This document shows positions 8,968 to 16,448 of a DNA stretch of 43,831 nt, piece after piece. The stretch's first letter is position 1. Every line of letters starts with the position of its first letter. The notes below the pieces were generated by a model that was given only the letters and a program-made list of their open reading frames with translations, did not search any database and was not told the DNA's origin. Source of the DNA: Mycolicibacterium septicum DSM 44393. GTDB lineage: Bacteria; Actinomycetota; Actinomycetes; Mycobacteriales; Mycobacteriaceae. The position numbers and the translations under genes were made by a program. The stretch lies in the NCBI RefSeq assembly GCF_000455325.1, contig NZ_HG322951.1, positions 883,172-927,002 of the forward strand. Direction: 5' to 3'.

Positions 8968-9963
8968 GTGAAGAGGTTTATCAATGATCCGAAATCCTTT
9001 GTCGGAGAGATGCTAGAAGGGCTGGCACTGTCCAACCCAGGGACGCTTCAGTACGACCCCAGCTGCAACCTGATCGCCCGTGCCGACGCGCCGCGCCCGG
9101 GAAAGGTTAGCTTGCTGCAGGGATCTGGATCCGGCCACGAGCCGGCACACGTAATGGCTGTTGGCCTCGGCATGCTTGACGGCGCTTGTCCGGGGGACGT
9201 GTTCGCGGCGCCTCCAGTGGATTATGTGTTGGAAGCGACCCGCCGACTCGCGAGTAACGCTGGCGTGGTGTACGTCGTCAACAACTATACGGGCGACCGC
9301 ATGGCATTTGAAATGGCAGCGGAACTAGCGGCGGCGGAAGGCATTCGTGTTCGCACTGTATTGGTAGACGACGATGTGGCTGTACAAGATTCGACGTTCA
9401 CTGTAGGTCGCAGGGGCGTCGCGGGAAATTTCTTCGTCATCAAGACAATGGGTGCGGCAGCTGAATCCGGAGCAGGTATCGATGAGGTTGCCGAAATTGG
9501 TGAGCGAACGAACCGTGTGACGCGCAGCATGGGTGTTGCGTTGACCTCCTGCACGCCGCCGGCCAAGGGCGCGCCGCTGTTCGACCTCGGCAGCGACGAG
9601 GTCGAGATGGGAGTGGGCATCCACGGTGAACGCGGACGTAAGCGTGCGAAGATCTCGTCGGCAGAGGCGATCGTCGAAGAATTGCTGGATGCGATTGTCG
9701 CCGACCTGCCATTCAAACGTTCGGATCGTGTCGCTCTGATGGTGAATGGCCTGGGAGCCACTCCGATCAGCGAGCTGTACCTGTTATATGGGCTCGCGCA
9801 CAAACAACTTCAGCACCGCGGTATTGACCCGACTCGCAGCTATGTCGGGGAGTACTGCACGTCCTTGGACATGGCTGGTGCATCGCTAACCCTGGTGCAG
9901 CTTGACGATGAACTCGACCGGCTACTCGATGCGCCCGCTGCGGTGCCGCTGCGCGTCTTCTGA
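8968..9963 (+). CDS. dhaK: dihydroxyacetone kinase subunit K (DhaK) family protein
   Basis: A 331-residue DhaK-type sugar-binding subunit. GSGSGHEPAHV (52-62) and the YTGD loop (107-110) shape the substrate pocket, and His219 in VGIHGERG is the histidine that forms the covalent hemiaminal with dihydroxyacetone-type ketones. NGLGATPISELYLLYG is the conserved C-terminal element. With DhaL it should phosphorylate a small ketose such as dihydroxyacetone, or a tetrulose: mycobacterial relatives include erythrulose kinases of threitol/erythritol catabolism. The Shine-Dalgarno AAAGGAG lies at 8954-8960, spacing seven, and the gene follows dhaL by 12 bp. Gene order L then K is opposite to the E. coli dha operon. 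Confidence 0.92.
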   Translation: MKRFINDPKSFVGEMLEGLALSNPGTLQYDPSCNLIARADAPRPGKVSLLQGSGSGHEPAHVMAVGLGMLDGACPGDVFAAPPVDYVLEATRRLASNAGVVYVVNNYTGDRMAFEMAAELAAAEGIRVRTVLVDDDVAVQDSTFTVGRRGVAGNFFVIKTMGAAAESGAGIDEVAEIGERTNRVTRSMGVALTSCTPPAKGAPLFDLGSDEVEMGVGIHGERGRKRAKISSAEAIVEELLDAIVADLPFKRSDRVALMVNGLGATPISELYLLYGLAHKQLQHRGIDPTRSYVGEYCTSLDMAGASLTLVQLDDELDRLLDAPAAVPLRVF

Positions 9964-10015
9964 GGGATCTCGTCCCAGTCTCACATCACGTACTAGAGGA
10001 ATTGGAACAAGCACC

Positions 10016-11335
10016 GTGCAAGAGTTCACAAACACCGCCGCGGCACTATCTGCCCAGGAATCGATGGCCCCATCTGAAGAGCACAGATTCCTGGCGGAAA
10101 CCGACCAGCAGCGATACGTCGACCACCTTGCGTTTGAGCAAGCGCGGCTACGTCACGACCAGCGAGTACACGTTACGCGCGCCTTCCGGGAAATCATCGA
10201 CACATTCCGACCACCACGCGGCCAAACGCCCCCCGGATTCCGTTTGGACTGGCATCACGATGATACGGGCATTGCGACAGTAGATCTCGTTCGGGACATC
10301 GCGTACGACAGTAATAGTCGGCGCCGGCCCACTCCGCTCTTGTTCTCGGTCGACAGCGTCAACCCCAGCGAGATCGCCCCCTGGTCGCGGCTTGTAGCCA
10401 ATCTCACGTGTAATCCGGGCATCGTATATGACCTTTTTCTGAACGACCCAGAGAAGAACGTCGGAAATCAGTTCGGCACGATCGATGAAGTCCTGCGAGA
10501 GATTGGTCGGATTCTGGGGCCGGGGTGTGACATCTCCGTCGAACTGCACAATCCCTACGAGACAAACTTCAACGCCATACTCGACGAGGTGCTGCGCTAC
10601 GAATCGATCCTTGGCAAGCATCGATTAGTGGTGAAGGTGCCACACACTGGTCCCATAGGACCAGGAAACTGGAACGCACTGCTGAGCGGTGATGGCCGAT
10701 TCCCGATCCGCTATGACAATGGCCATCCCGAGGACTACCTGAGGGGCCACAATCTGGCGCTCGAGCTCGAATCACGAGGCTACCGCGTCAATTTCACTCT
10801 CATGTTCGAGCCGCATCAGACCCCATTGGCGCTTCAGGCGCGCCCCTATTTCGTCAACGCGTTCCTGCGTAACAGGCTCAACGCAACGCGGAAACTTAAA
10901 GGCTTGCTGGCGGCCTGGGAAGCGTCGGCCGATCGAAGCTTCCTCGTGCAGATGCGAGATTGGTTTATTTCCAACGATTTTCTTGCGGAAGCTGACGCTG
11001 ATATGGACCTGCTTACTGTGTTGATGAGTGCCAAGACGCACTTGCGCAACCGAACCGACGGCCATCCTGAGGATGGGCTAGACGCGGCCAGGCAATCACT
11101 TCGATGGTTGGCAGCTTCGAACCTCACAGACACCCGGTTGATCTTGTGCTCAATGGAAGGGGATGAGATGTTCCCCGACATCTGCAATATGCTGGTCGAG
11201 CCAGAGTTCGTGTTGCTGCAGGATCGTGTGCTGATCACAACGGATCCGGTCTATCTCTCGCGCTGGACCAGCTCCCCTCAGGTCATCAGCTATCAACGTA
11301 GATTCATGCGCGCAGCGTCGACCGCTGCGAACTGA
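10016..11335 (+). CDS. transaldolase superfamily protein, divergent
   Basis: A 439-residue protein; its core reads as a transaldolase-type TIM barrel. LFSVDSVNPSEI (about 109-120) matches the D-[ST]-x-N start of the family, and NLTCNPGIV (129-137) matches the T-T-N-P signature with Asn133. SVELHNP supplies Glu176. VVKVPHTG places Lys207 at the Schiff-base lysine of K-[IV]-P-x-T. VNFTLMFEPHQ corresponds to the N-x-T-L-x-F-x-x-x-Q strand. An extra N-terminal segment of about 100 residues, an insertion after the lysine and a longer C-terminus make it larger than classical transaldolases (about 220-320 residues). It would transfer a dihydroxyacetone unit or act as a simple aldolase. GTG 10016 is chosen with GGAA at 10004-10007 upstream. 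It is the last gene of the aldolase-HAD-DhaL-DhaK operon, 52 bp after dhaK. Confidence 0.72.
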   Translation: MQEFTNTAAALSAQESMAPSEEHRFLAETDQQRYVDHLAFEQARLRHDQRVHVTRAFREIIDTFRPPRGQTPPGFRLDWHHDDTGIATVDLVRDIAYDSNSRRRPTPLLFSVDSVNPSEIAPWSRLVANLTCNPGIVYDLFLNDPEKNVGNQFGTIDEVLREIGRILGPGCDISVELHNPYETNFNAILDEVLRYESILGKHRLVVKVPHTGPIGPGNWNALLSGDGRFPIRYDNGHPEDYLRGHNLALELESRGYRVNFTLMFEPHQTPLALQARPYFVNAFLRNRLNATRKLKGLLAAWEASADRSFLVQMRDWFISNDFLAEADADMDLLTVLMSAKTHLRNRTDGHPEDGLDAARQSLRWLAASNLTDTRLILCSMEGDEMFPDICNMLVEPEFVLLQDRVLITTDPVYLSRWTSSPQVISYQRRFMRAASTAAN

Positions 11336-11811
11336 GACGGTGCACGCCGGGTGAGCAATCGGCCCCTAGAGCGCGGATGCGCAGAGAATGTGCGTCTTTG
11401 GAGCCCAACTGAGTCGCCAGAGGCGATGCGCAGCTAGGGTGCTGCGGCGATGAGTGGCGGCGTTTGGATAGCTCATTCCCGGTACCCGTCTGCGTGCGGG
11501 TGACGCCAGACTCGTCTATCTTGTGGTACGACATTGATGAAAATTGGCAGGAAGCAATGGCCATCTGGCGCGCTATTTGAAACGCGCTATTGAAATCGCC
11601 TGCCGGTCGAGCTGACCACCCGTCGCTTGGATCCCAGCGGGGACGAAGCTGGGCGTGTGTTAGCGCGTGCAGACGGAAGTCCCGGCTGATCGCCGATGCC
11701 ACGTGTAGAAGCGACCGCCGGGTCTCCGCGGATTGCATTTCTTACCAAGTGATTACAGTCGGTTCGGCACGGCAATGTCCCATGGTCGTGCCATGGAACT
11801 TTGTCGAACGT
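11336..11811. other. intergenic region, no supported gene
   Basis: Between the convergent transaldolase-like gene (plus) and cupin gene (minus). Open frames are present on both strands, but none shows a recognisable protein pattern or a good ribosome-binding site. A pair of CCATGG palindromes lies near 11780-11797. Confidence 0.4.
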
Positions 11812-11861
11812 GCAACCACGTTGTCGATGCGCCAGCCGGCGGGCATCGACAACGTGGTTGC
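11812..11861. terminator. perfect 19-bp hairpin, probable terminator between convergent genes
   Basis: The arm at 11812-11830 (core CAACCACGTTGTCGATGC) is exactly reverse-complementary to 11843-11861, with a 12-nt loop. It begins five bases past the cupin stop codon on the minus strand. There is no T-run on either side, which is common for actinobacterial terminators. The perfect, long stem is unusual and could instead mark a recombination or protein-binding site. Confidence 0.55.
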
Positions 11862-11866
11862 TGTGG

Positions 11867-12256
11867 CTACGGAAACCAGACCACGAACTCTTTGTAGTAC
11901 TCATCAACCTGCCACAGCGACTCCGACCCCTTTTCTACATTGATGAGATCGCCGGATCGGAGAGTCACCGATTCGCCATTATCGAAGGTCACCTGGGCCT
12001 TCCCTTCGAGCACGACCATTGCAACATTGCGCGGTGGGGCGAAATTGAGTTCGCAGGGACCGCATGACCAGATGCCAGCCCACGGCTCACCATCGGCCAG
12101 CTTCGTTAGCACGGTGTCGAGCAAGGGAGATAGTGCGGTATCGGGATCACCCTTGGTGATGGCTTTGCTGTGGTGCCGTTGGGTGGGGTGGAAGTCGCGT
12201 GGGAGAACTCGGGCTCCCTTGGAGGGAGTCAAGGGGCTTGATTTGTCTGCGGTCAC
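11867..12256 (-). CDS. cupin domain-containing protein
   Basis: A small 129-residue single-domain cupin. The barrel can be followed from PWAGIWSCGPCELNFAPP through NVAMVVLEGKAQVTFDNGES and VTLRSGDLINVEKGSESLW. The proline-rich turn and the G-(D)-L-x-x-(V)-x-x-G motif resemble the Cupin_3/EutQ-like group with YYKEFVVWFP at the end. Metal-ligand histidines of classical cupins are not evident, so a binding or regulatory role is as likely as catalysis. It starts with GTG (12254-12256), with CTCC (GGAG on its strand) at 12264-12267. It diverges from the mycofactocin-type SDR 208 bp away, and the two probably share a control region. Confidence 0.75.
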   Translation of the reverse strand: MTADKSSPLTPSKGARVLPRDFHPTQRHHSKAITKGDPDTALSPLLDTVLTKLADGEPWAGIWSCGPCELNFAPPRNVAMVVLEGKAQVTFDNGESVTLRSGDLINVEKGSESLWQVDEYYKEFVVWFP

Positions 12257-12291
12257 GGAATTGCTCCATTCCTCGGAATTTGAACGGAATT
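12256..12291. promoter_or_regulatory. three direct repeats of CGGAATT
   Basis: CGGAATT occurs at 12256-12262, 12274-12280 and 12285-12291, between the divergent cupin and SDR genes and overlapping the cupin ribosome-binding site. Start-to-start spacings are 18 and 11 bases. They could be regulator binding sites acting on the cupin gene, but the motif is short. Confidence 0.3.
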
Positions 12292-12464
12292 TTGAGCTGG
12301 AGAGCCAGCCCCATCTACGTTATCGGGCGCTGGCGCTGCAGTGTAGATGTCCGAATGTCGTTGGCGTTGTGATTCTTCCGGTTGACGCGGTTGATCAATT
12401 CGACATTTGAATAGACACAGATACTTGTGCTGGTTCAAAAATGTGATTTGAGGAGGCAGTGTTC

Positions 12465-13325
12465 ATGGGTCGAGTTAGCGGAAAAGTCGCGTTCATTACC
12501 GGCGTTGCGCGTGGCCAGGGCCGGTCGCATGCTGTGCGGTTGGCCGAAGAGGGCGCAGACATCATCGGTGTTGATATTTGCGAGCAGATCGATACAGTCC
12601 CCTACCCGCTGGCGTCGACGGAAGACCTTGAGGAAACCGTTCGCCTGGTCGAGAAGACTGGACGCCGTATGGTAGCGATTCAAGCAGATGTTCGTGACAC
12701 CACTGCCTTGGAGGCGGCGGTAATGAACGGAGTGGGGCAGCTGGGTCGGCTAGATATCGTTGTTGCAAATGCATGCAACATCAACGGATTTGGCCCGGCG
12801 TGGACCCTCACTGAGCAACAGTGGGACGACATGCTGGCTGTGGGGCTGACTGGGGTGTGGAAGACGATTAAGGCAACCGTTCCAACTCTGTTGACGCAGA
12901 ACGAGGGTGGATCTGTCATTCTCATCAGTTCGACTGCGGGTATTGCTGCCGAGGTTAACGTCGCACACTACGTGGCTGCAAAGAGCGGCGTTAGCGGTCT
13001 GATGCGCGCCCTTTCGGCCGAGTTGGCACCCCACTCCATTCGCGTTAATTCGGTGCACCCCACGAACGTTCGGACGCCCATGCTAGAGAACGATGCGATT
13101 GCTGAGCTGTTTTCGGGCGGACGTGAAGGTGCGCGCTTTTCGGATCCTGATGTCACTAAAGCCTTCAAAGATCTTTCATCCATGCCAGTTCCATATGTCG
13201 AGTCCGTAGATGTGAGCAACGCGGTTCTCTACCTGGCTTCAGACGAGGCTAGGTATGTCACTGGCGCAATGCAGATTGTTGATCTAGGCGCCCTCTCGGT
13301 GTACAAGATTCCGCATCAGAGCTGA
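12465..13325 (+). CDS. mycofactocin-coupled SDR family oxidoreductase
   Basis: A 286-residue short-chain dehydrogenase of the mycofactocin-associated type (carveol-dehydrogenase-like), which oxidises secondary alcohols while keeping its nicotinamide cofactor bound. The signature opening GRVSGKVAFITGVARGQGR, with SHAVRLAEEGADIIGVDICE and the VPYPLAS segment, is typical of this group. The catalytic residues are Ser156, Tyr169 and Lys173 (YVAAK). The usual NAG motif reads NAC (102-104), a Gly-to-Cys change next to the active site. ATG 12465 is preferred over the in-frame GTG 12459 because AGGAGG at 12451-12456 gives spacing eight. No mycofactocin biosynthesis genes are in the window. It could act with the luciferase-like monooxygenase on a terpenoid-like alcohol, but that is only suggested by analogy. 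Confidence 0.88.
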   Translation: MGRVSGKVAFITGVARGQGRSHAVRLAEEGADIIGVDICEQIDTVPYPLASTEDLEETVRLVEKTGRRMVAIQADVRDTTALEAAVMNGVGQLGRLDIVVANACNINGFGPAWTLTEQQWDDMLAVGLTGVWKTIKATVPTLLTQNEGGSVILISSTAGIAAEVNVAHYVAAKSGVSGLMRALSAELAPHSIRVNSVHPTNVRTPMLENDAIAELFSGGREGARFSDPDVTKAFKDLSSMPVPYVESVDVSNAVLYLASDEARYVTGAMQIVDLGALSVYKIPHQS

Positions 13326-13514
13326 GCCACACACCCCCGCACTAGCGAGAGTAGAGACATCGGCTCGGGTTGCCTGGGTGGCGTCGGGTTGTCATCCAGG
13401 TGGTGAGTGGGGCCCCTTAGCGTTCGGCGATTCGATCAAGTTCTCCTGAGGATGACGCTCGTGCACGTTTCGGCCCGAGGCAGCGGCCTCCCCGCCGGCC
13501 GAGGCTCCGTGCAC

Positions 13515-13542
13515 GTGTGGTTCTGGCAGTGCCACATAACCT
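13515..13542 (+). promoter_or_regulatory. 28-nt operator-like motif upstream of the first SDR
   Basis: Begins GTGTGGTTCTGGCAG and ends TGCCACATAACCT. It contains the inverted repeat TGGCA-G-TGCCA within the wider TGTGG...CCACA. It matches 24 of 28 positions with 15729-15756, which lies between the MmyB-type regulator and the second SDR. The likely binder is that regulator. It sits 78 bp before the start at 13620. Confidence 0.5.
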
Positions 13543-13619
13543 GCTGACTGTGGCCATCGCCGGTTGCATCATCGACGTAGCAACCAAAACCAAGCCCGAA
13601 CAGACAGGACACCATCATC

Positions 13620-14447
13620 ATGAAGACTTGGTTCATTACCGGCGCGTCCCGCGGATTCGGCATGCTCGTCGCCGAAGAGGCGCTCAGGCGTGGGGACCAG
13701 GTGGTCGCCACCGCTCGTAAACCCGAAACGATCGCCAATCGTCTGTCGGAGAAGAATCGGCTACTCACCGTGGCCCTGGACGTCACCGACGAATCCAGCA
13801 TCAGTGCGGCCATTGCCGAGGCTACCGAAAGGTTTGGTGGCATCGACGTGTTGCTCAATAACGCCGGCCACGGCATCGTCGGTGCGGTCGAGGAGATCTG
13901 CGATATCGATGCCCGAGCAGTGTTCGAGGTCAACGTCTTCGGCCTGCTCGGAGTGACCCGAGCGGTGCTGCCGGTGATGCGCGCACAACGCGCGGGAAGA
14001 TTGCTCCACCTCAGTTCGGTGGCTGGACAGACAGGTGGACCAGGATGGGGGGTCTACGCGGCCACCAAGCACGCCGTCGAGGCACTAAACGAATCGCTGC
14101 GCGCCGAATTGGGTCCGCTGGGCATCTACTCGACAGCGATCGAGCCTGGAGCATTCCGCACCGACTTCCTAGACTCCAGCAGCCTGATGACCTCGCCGAC
14201 GGTCATTCACGATTACGAGACCTCGGCCGGGACCCGCAAGTGGTCGATCGACTCGAACCACGCTCAGGTCGGGGACCCAGTCAAGGCGGCCAGCATCATC
14301 GTCGACATTGCGCATCTCGACGTGCCGCCCGTGCGACTAGCATTGGGGTCGGATTGCTTCGCGAGGTTCGAGAAGAAGTTTGAACAGCTCAGCAGCGATC
14401 TGCAGGCATGGAAGGACACGACGTTGTCGACCGACTATGTCGACTGA
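13620..14447 (+). CDS. SDR family oxidoreductase
   Basis: A 275-residue classical short-chain dehydrogenase/reductase that would transfer hydride between NAD(P)H and an alcohol/ketone pair. It has TGASRGFG (7-14), the NNAG motif (80-83) and the catalytic set Ser133, Tyr146 and Lys150 (VYAATK). The C-terminal portion (YETSAGTRKW and after) belongs to the group of regulator-linked SDRs common in actinobacteria. An ATG at 13620 begins MKTWFITGAS; ribosome-binding sequence upstream is weak (GACAGGA). It is followed by the convergent HTH regulator gene, and shares its upstream 28-nt motif with the second SDR, so both are probably controlled by that regulator. Confidence 0.9.
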   Translation: MKTWFITGASRGFGMLVAEEALRRGDQVVATARKPETIANRLSEKNRLLTVALDVTDESSISAAIAEATERFGGIDVLLNNAGHGIVGAVEEICDIDARAVFEVNVFGLLGVTRAVLPVMRAQRAGRLLHLSSVAGQTGGPGWGVYAATKHAVEALNESLRAELGPLGIYSTAIEPGAFRTDFLDSSSLMTSPTVIHDYETSAGTRKWSIDSNHAQVGDPVKAASIIVDIAHLDVPPVRLALGSDCFARFEKKFEQLSSDLQAWKDTTLSTDYVD

Positions 14448-14765
14448 TTTCGTCGAAAGGCTTCGCCCTACTGAGCCGCCCTAATTGACGAGATGGCGGG
14501 CGCCGTAGCCCCATCGGTTCGTTGTGGCTCCACGCCGTGGAACATTCCTTACAACCGCCATCGGCGATCTGGGGCGTGGTTTTGATTCGCAATCGCCTGT
14601 ACAGGGCACGGTGCTTGCCCCAGAGAGGACCGGAAAGTACTGCGCGCTGGGCGAGATCGGTTACGCCATGGACGATTTACCGTGGCCGATGTAATCGGAG
14701 GACGCCGAGATGGAATTGAACCTCAGCGATGCAAGCGACGGTCAACTCGCGACTGTGACGGTGGA
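14448..14765. other. intergenic region between convergent genes
   Basis: No supported gene. It carries a third copy of AAGTACTGCG at 14635-14644. A well-spaced GGAGG before an ATG at 14710 opens a short frame, but that frame runs antisense through the regulator's C-terminus and looks spurious. Confidence 0.4.
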
Positions 14766-15686
14766 TCAGGCGGGGTGGTTGGTTGATTCGATGAACGGCG
14801 CGGACTGTATTCCCTGTGTGACGGTAGCTGGGGTGTCAGCGGGTTCGGCGGTGGCTTCAGCGTCCCAGCTGGCTAGTAGTCGAAGTTGCTCGTCGGCGGG
14901 AGATCCGACCGGTGCGGTATATATCACCAGCACCTGTTCGTCCTCGCCGGCAACCGCGCTGAATGCATCGTAGTTCAGCGCGATCTCGCCGACTACGGTG
15001 TTTCTGATTCGCTTGACGCCGGTGGAGCGCTGGTACACGCGCCGGTCCGACCACCACCGGGAGAACTCAGGAGAGCCGATGTTGAGTTCGCCGACTAATT
15101 GAACCAGGTCGGGGTCGGTGGGGAATTTAGCCGCCGACCTCTGAAGTGTGTCAACAATCTCGCGGGCGACTCGTTCCCACTCCGGATACACCTCTTGGGC
15201 TCGCGGGTCGAGAAACGTCCAGCGTGCAATGTTCTGGATCGGAGTGATGTTGCTAAGGTCGCGAAAGAGGTTGCGCCACATGATGTTAGCGCCTAGTACG
15301 TTCATGCGCATGTCCCGTACGCAGGCTGGGAGGCAGACCATTCCATCGAGGGCCAGTTGTACCGACGGCCGAACCCTCCGAGGATTGGGCGGTGCAGCAT
15401 TTTCCTTTGCCGGGTGGGCCAGGGTGTGGAGATGACTGCGCTCCAGCGGTTCTAGCCTCAGGGCGTTGGCCACTGAATCGAGGACCTGGTCGGACACGTT
15501 GCGGGCACGTCCCTGTTCAAGACGCGTGTAGTAGTCGACGCTGACGCCGGCCAGGCGGGCGACCTCGTCACGACGCAAACCACGCACCCGGCGGCCTTCT
15601 GCGTTCCACGCTAGCCCGACGTCGGGCGGAGTCAGGGCCTCGCGCCGTGCGCGAAGGAACTGATGTAGCCGCCTGTTGGCCTCCAT
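14766..15686 (-). CDS. helix-turn-helix transcriptional regulator with MmyB-like C-terminal domain
   Basis: A 306-residue regulator. The N-terminal XRE-type HTH is visible at about 30-75: GLRRDEVARLAGVSVDYYTR then LEQGRARNVSDQVLDSVANA. The remaining about 200 residues (VCLPACVRDMRMNVLGANI, WWSDRRVY, and GEIALNYDAFSA near the C-terminus) form the MmyB-like domain thought to bind a small hydrophobic ligand. In actinobacteria such genes typically sit next to an SDR gene they repress. Here it diverges from the second SDR, with the 28-nt motif in the shared intergenic region, and the same motif precedes the first SDR. That arrangement suggests autoregulation plus control of both SDR genes. Confidence 0.88.
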   Translation of the reverse strand: MEANRRLHQFLRARREALTPPDVGLAWNAEGRRVRGLRRDEVARLAGVSVDYYTRLEQGRARNVSDQVLDSVANALRLEPLERSHLHTLAHPAKENAAPPNPRRVRPSVQLALDGMVCLPACVRDMRMNVLGANIMWRNLFRDLSNITPIQNIARWTFLDPRAQEVYPEWERVAREIVDTLQRSAAKFPTDPDLVQLVGELNIGSPEFSRWWSDRRVYQRSTGVKRIRNTVVGEIALNYDAFSAVAGEDEQVLVIYTAPVGSPADEQLRLLASWDAEATAEPADTPATVTQGIQSAPFIESTNHPA

Positions 15687-15728
15687 TTACCCAGTATGTC
15701 TCGGGTTGAGCTGAATTGTCAGCGCCCT

Positions 15729-15756
15729 GTGTGGTTCCGGCGGTGCCACTCAACCT
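15729..15756 (+). promoter_or_regulatory. 28-nt operator-like motif in the regulator/SDR divergent region
   Basis: Reads GTGTGGTTCCGGCGG then TGCCACTCAACCT, matching 24 of 28 positions with the motif at 13515-13542. It lies 43 bp from the regulator start and 96 bp from the second SDR start, a natural operator position for the MmyB-type regulator. Confidence 0.55.
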
Positions 15757-15851
15757 CTGGGCGGGCTCGCCGTAGCTGTGATGCGATGAGCAAAGTCTAC
15801 GCCGCACCGGTGATCGGAACGACGTCTAGCAAACACTCGGAAAGGGGCGTC

Positions 15852-16448
15852 GTGAAGACTTGGTTGATCAATGGAGCATCCAGCGGAATAGGCCGCCGTA
15901 TTGCCATCGAGGCACTCGACCGCGGCGATGACGTCATCGCCTTGGGTTCCACGGCCGACGAGATTGTGGAAGCAGTGGGTGCTGGTCCGCATCTGGCGGC
16001 GTACGGCGTCGACGTGACCGATGCCTGCGCCGCCGCTGACGCGGTGGCCGCGGGCGTCGCACGGTTCGGCTGCATCGACGTCGTTGTCAACGATGTGGCT
16101 CAGCCTGATTCGGGCGCCGAGGATTCCACCGCGATCTTTGGTCGTCAGTTGTTGGGCCCGGTCAACGTCATCGAAGCTGTCGTTCCATTGCTCACCGCGC
16201 AAGGGTCGGGCCGCATCGTGAATGTGACGCAGACTGCGTGGGGCACCGATGTAGATGGCTGCGCGGTGTGTGCCTCTGCTCGCGCGGGGTTGACGGAGTA
16301 CGGGAAGCACCGTGCCGCGGACTTGCGATCGACGGGTGTGTCGGTGGTGACTGTCGAGTCGCCTTCTGTACCGCTGGGCTTTCTAGACGGCAGTATGCGG
16401 CTCGTAAAGATCGGCCCGGTGGCCACGTACCGTGCTGTCCCGGTGTGA
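15852..16448 (+). CDS. SDR-fold protein, short and lacking catalytic residues
   Basis: A 198-residue paralogue of the SDR at 13620: both begin MKTW(F/L)I(T/N)GAS and share the layout. The cofactor loop NGASSGIG (7-14) is intact. The NNAG motif reads NDVA (80-83), the catalytic serine position reads Gln127 (NVTQTAWG), and YxxxK reads Cys140-x-x-x-Arg144 (VCASAR). The C-terminal substrate-binding region of about 70 residues is missing. It is probably inactive as a dehydrogenase: a decaying duplicate or a cofactor-binding non-enzyme. The GTG start at 15852 has AAAGGGG at 15841-15847. It keeps the 28-nt operator-like motif upstream. Confidence 0.72.
   Translation: MKTWLINGASSGIGRRIAIEALDRGDDVIALGSTADEIVEAVGAGPHLAAYGVDVTDACAAADAVAAGVARFGCIDVVVNDVAQPDSGAEDSTAIFGRQLLGPVNVIEAVVPLLTAQGSGRIVNVTQTAWGTDVDGCAVCASARAGLTEYGKHRAADLRSTGVSVVTVESPSVPLGFLDGSMRLVKIGPVATYRAVPV

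Noticed and set aside
13371..13402. Possible hairpin CCTGGGTG...CATCCAGG after the mycofactocin-type SDR
   Set aside because: Eight base pairs with a G-T pair and no T-run; too weak to annotate as a terminator.
14710..14973. Open frame of 87 codons with a good GGAGG before its ATG
   Set aside because: Most of it runs antisense through the MmyB-type regulator, and the sequence is low in structure (Ser/Ala/Thr rich).
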